Source: an uncultured Prevotella sp.
Lineage (GTDB): Bacteria > Bacteroidota > Bacteroidia > Bacteroidales > Bacteroidaceae
NCBI GenBank assembly: GCA_900544825.1
Contig: UQWP01000114.1
Span: 1-5,478, forward strand
Direction of reading: 5' to 3'
DNA: 5,478 nt
Shown here: one piece after another, positions 4,933 through 5,478 of the stretch
How positions within the stretch are numbered: the stretch's first letter is position 1
Layout of the letters: the number at the start of each line of letters is the position of its first letter
Translations under genes and position numbers: made by a program
The notes under the pieces: generated by a model
The model's database searches: none
Seen by the model: only the letters and a program-made list of their open reading frames with translations
Told to the model about the DNA's origin: nothing

Positions 4933-5340
4933 ATGAAGAAAATCAAGAATTTCGCTAAAAAACTTTTCAGTGCCAAGCGTATGAAGACGCTCGCCATGCT
5001 CCTTTTCTGTGGAACATTGGCGACCTATGCACAGAACGCAGCTGGTGATTACACAGCCGGAACAGATGCCCTCGCAACTGTGACGGAGGAGATTGCCAAG
5101 TATGTACCTTTTGTGGTTAAGCTCTGCTACGCCATTGCCGGTGTAGTTGCCGTTGTGGGTGCTATCAGCGTTTACATCGCTATGAACAATGAGGAGCAGG
5201 ATGTCAAGAATATCTTAGTCCTACAAAATACGTTTGAAAAGACAAGAAAGCAAATGAAAGTAAATACGCTAAGTATCAATGCTTTAAGTGATAACTTGAA
5301 TTTTCCGATGTTTGCTAAACTCATTCTTAAAAAGACATAA
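4933..5340 (+). CDS. TraE/DUF4134 copy 2, C-terminus replaced by foreign sequence
   Basis: The preferred ATG at 4933 gives MKKIKNFAKKLF..., 135 residues with a standard signal peptide (MLLFCGTLATYAQ, cleavage near residue 33). The ATG at 4894 would add 13 residues and has AGGAGA upstream. Residues 59-85 form the first DUF4134 helix (LCYAIAGVVAVVGAISVYIA), followed by MNNEEQDVK. Copy 1 and the family continue here with a second helix (IMMLIGACLF in copy 1). Instead, from about residue 93, this frame reads NILVLQNTFEKTRKQMKVNT and a polar, basic tail to a chance stop. The DNA turns AT-rich at the same point (about 5210). I read this as a gene broken by an insertion; the product probably lacks function because a membrane segment is missing. 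Confidence 0.75.
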   Translation: MKKIKNFAKKLFSAKRMKTLAMLLFCGTLATYAQNAAGDYTAGTDALATVTEEIAKYVPFVVKLCYAIAGVVAVVGAISVYIAMNNEEQDVKNILVLQNTFEKTRKQMKVNTLSINALSDNLNFPMFAKLILKKT

Positions 5341-5346
5341 AAGACT

Positions 5347-5376
5347 GTTTCTTGTTTCCGTTTTGTTTCTCGTTTC
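5347..5376 (+). repeat. GTTTC short repeats
   Basis: GTTTC occurs at 5347, 5354, 5365 and 5372, giving two near-identical 12-mers, GTTTCTTGTTTC (5347-5358) and GTTTCTCGTTTC (5365-5376), 18 nt apart. Repeats of this spacing near the end of an element may bind a transposase or regulator, or may simply reflect a T-rich promoter region. Confidence 0.4.
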
Positions 5377-5437
5377 TCGGTTTGTTTTCTTATCTTTACA
5401 TCAGTTTTCCGAAGTAAGGGAAGAGAAAGAAAAGCAA

Positions 5438-5466
5438 ATGTCAGCATAGGAAACCATATCTGACAT
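5438..5466 (+). promoter_or_regulatory. Hairpin over a possible start codon
   Basis: ATGTCAG (5438-5444) is the exact inverse of CTGACAT (5460-5466) with a 15-nt loop. The ATG at 5465-5467 (MNFQ..., running out of the window) is partly inside the right arm, while the ATG at 5438 opens only three codons before TAG. Such structures near the start of transposase genes are known in IS10/IS50 to block translation of read-through mRNA; the same use here is inferred. Confidence 0.4.
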
Positions 5467-5478
5467 GAACTTTCAACA

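Larger units (their letters stand above)
5211..5478 (+). mobile_element. Probable left end of an inserted element, right part outside the window
   Basis: Homology to TraE stops abruptly after GATGTCAAGAA (5200-5210), and what follows is AT-rich and unlike the rest of the operon. It contains four GTTTC motifs, a weak promoter-like box TATCTTTA (5391-5398), and a hairpin over a possible start codon at 5465 (MNFQ at the window edge). These fit an insertion sequence or other transposon with its own gene starting at the edge. The opening MNFQ resembles starts of some IS1595-type transposases, but four residues prove nothing. The terminal inverted repeat and target duplication cannot be checked because the other end is not in the window. 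Assembly chimera is the main alternative. Confidence 0.45.

Noticed and set aside
1..5478. CRISPR array, tRNA or rRNA gene
   Set aside because: No regularly spaced long direct repeats and no cloverleaf or rRNA-like sequence were seen on either strand.

Overview
This window looks like part of a Bacteroidales (Bacteroides/Prevotella-type) integrative conjugative or mobilizable element. The grounds are Bacteroidota-style promoter boxes of the TAnnTTTG type, A-rich translation starts that mostly lack Shine-Dalgarno sequences, and a gene set typical of such elements: excisionase-like HTH protein, RepA-like RecA-fold ATPase, toprim primase, and two TraE/DUF4134 proteins. No relaxase, integrase or tRNA attachment site lies in the window, so the type of element is inferred from gene content.

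Layout. Bases 1-60 hold a rho-independent terminator for something upstream. Bases 61-245 are a control region with a -7 box, a possible 32-codon leader ORF and a hairpin. A gene of unrecognised function follows (to 1023); its natural ATG start (246) appears to be one frame away from the main reading frame. Bases 1024-1144 contain a hairpin at the stop codon, a good promoter, and a set of mutually exclusive G-tract/C-tract hairpins. A replication/excision-type operon runs from 1145 to 3753: HTH protein, a 47-codon overlapping ORF, RepA-like ATPase and toprim primase. It ends at a strong UUCG-loop terminator (3783-3816). Bases 3817-4034 are a second control region. The transfer (tra) operon then starts with an acidic single-pass membrane protein, followed by two tandem TraE/DUF4134 genes.

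The second TraE copy loses its last membrane segment near base 5210, where the sequence turns into AT-rich, unrelated DNA. That DNA has promoter-like boxes, GTTTC repeats and a hairpin over a possible new start codon, as expected for the left end of an inserted element that runs off the window.

How the parts may work together. The HTH protein probably acts on DNA of the element (excision or regulation). The ATPase and primase would support replication of the excised or transferred strand. The TraE proteins are membrane parts of the mating apparatus. The least expected signal is regulatory: the control regions of the first gene and of the tra operon share an inverted 10-12 bp motif (core ATCATACT) and the same promoter block (GCACAA, 10-11 nt, CTTTGCACTG), which suggests that one regulator controls both.
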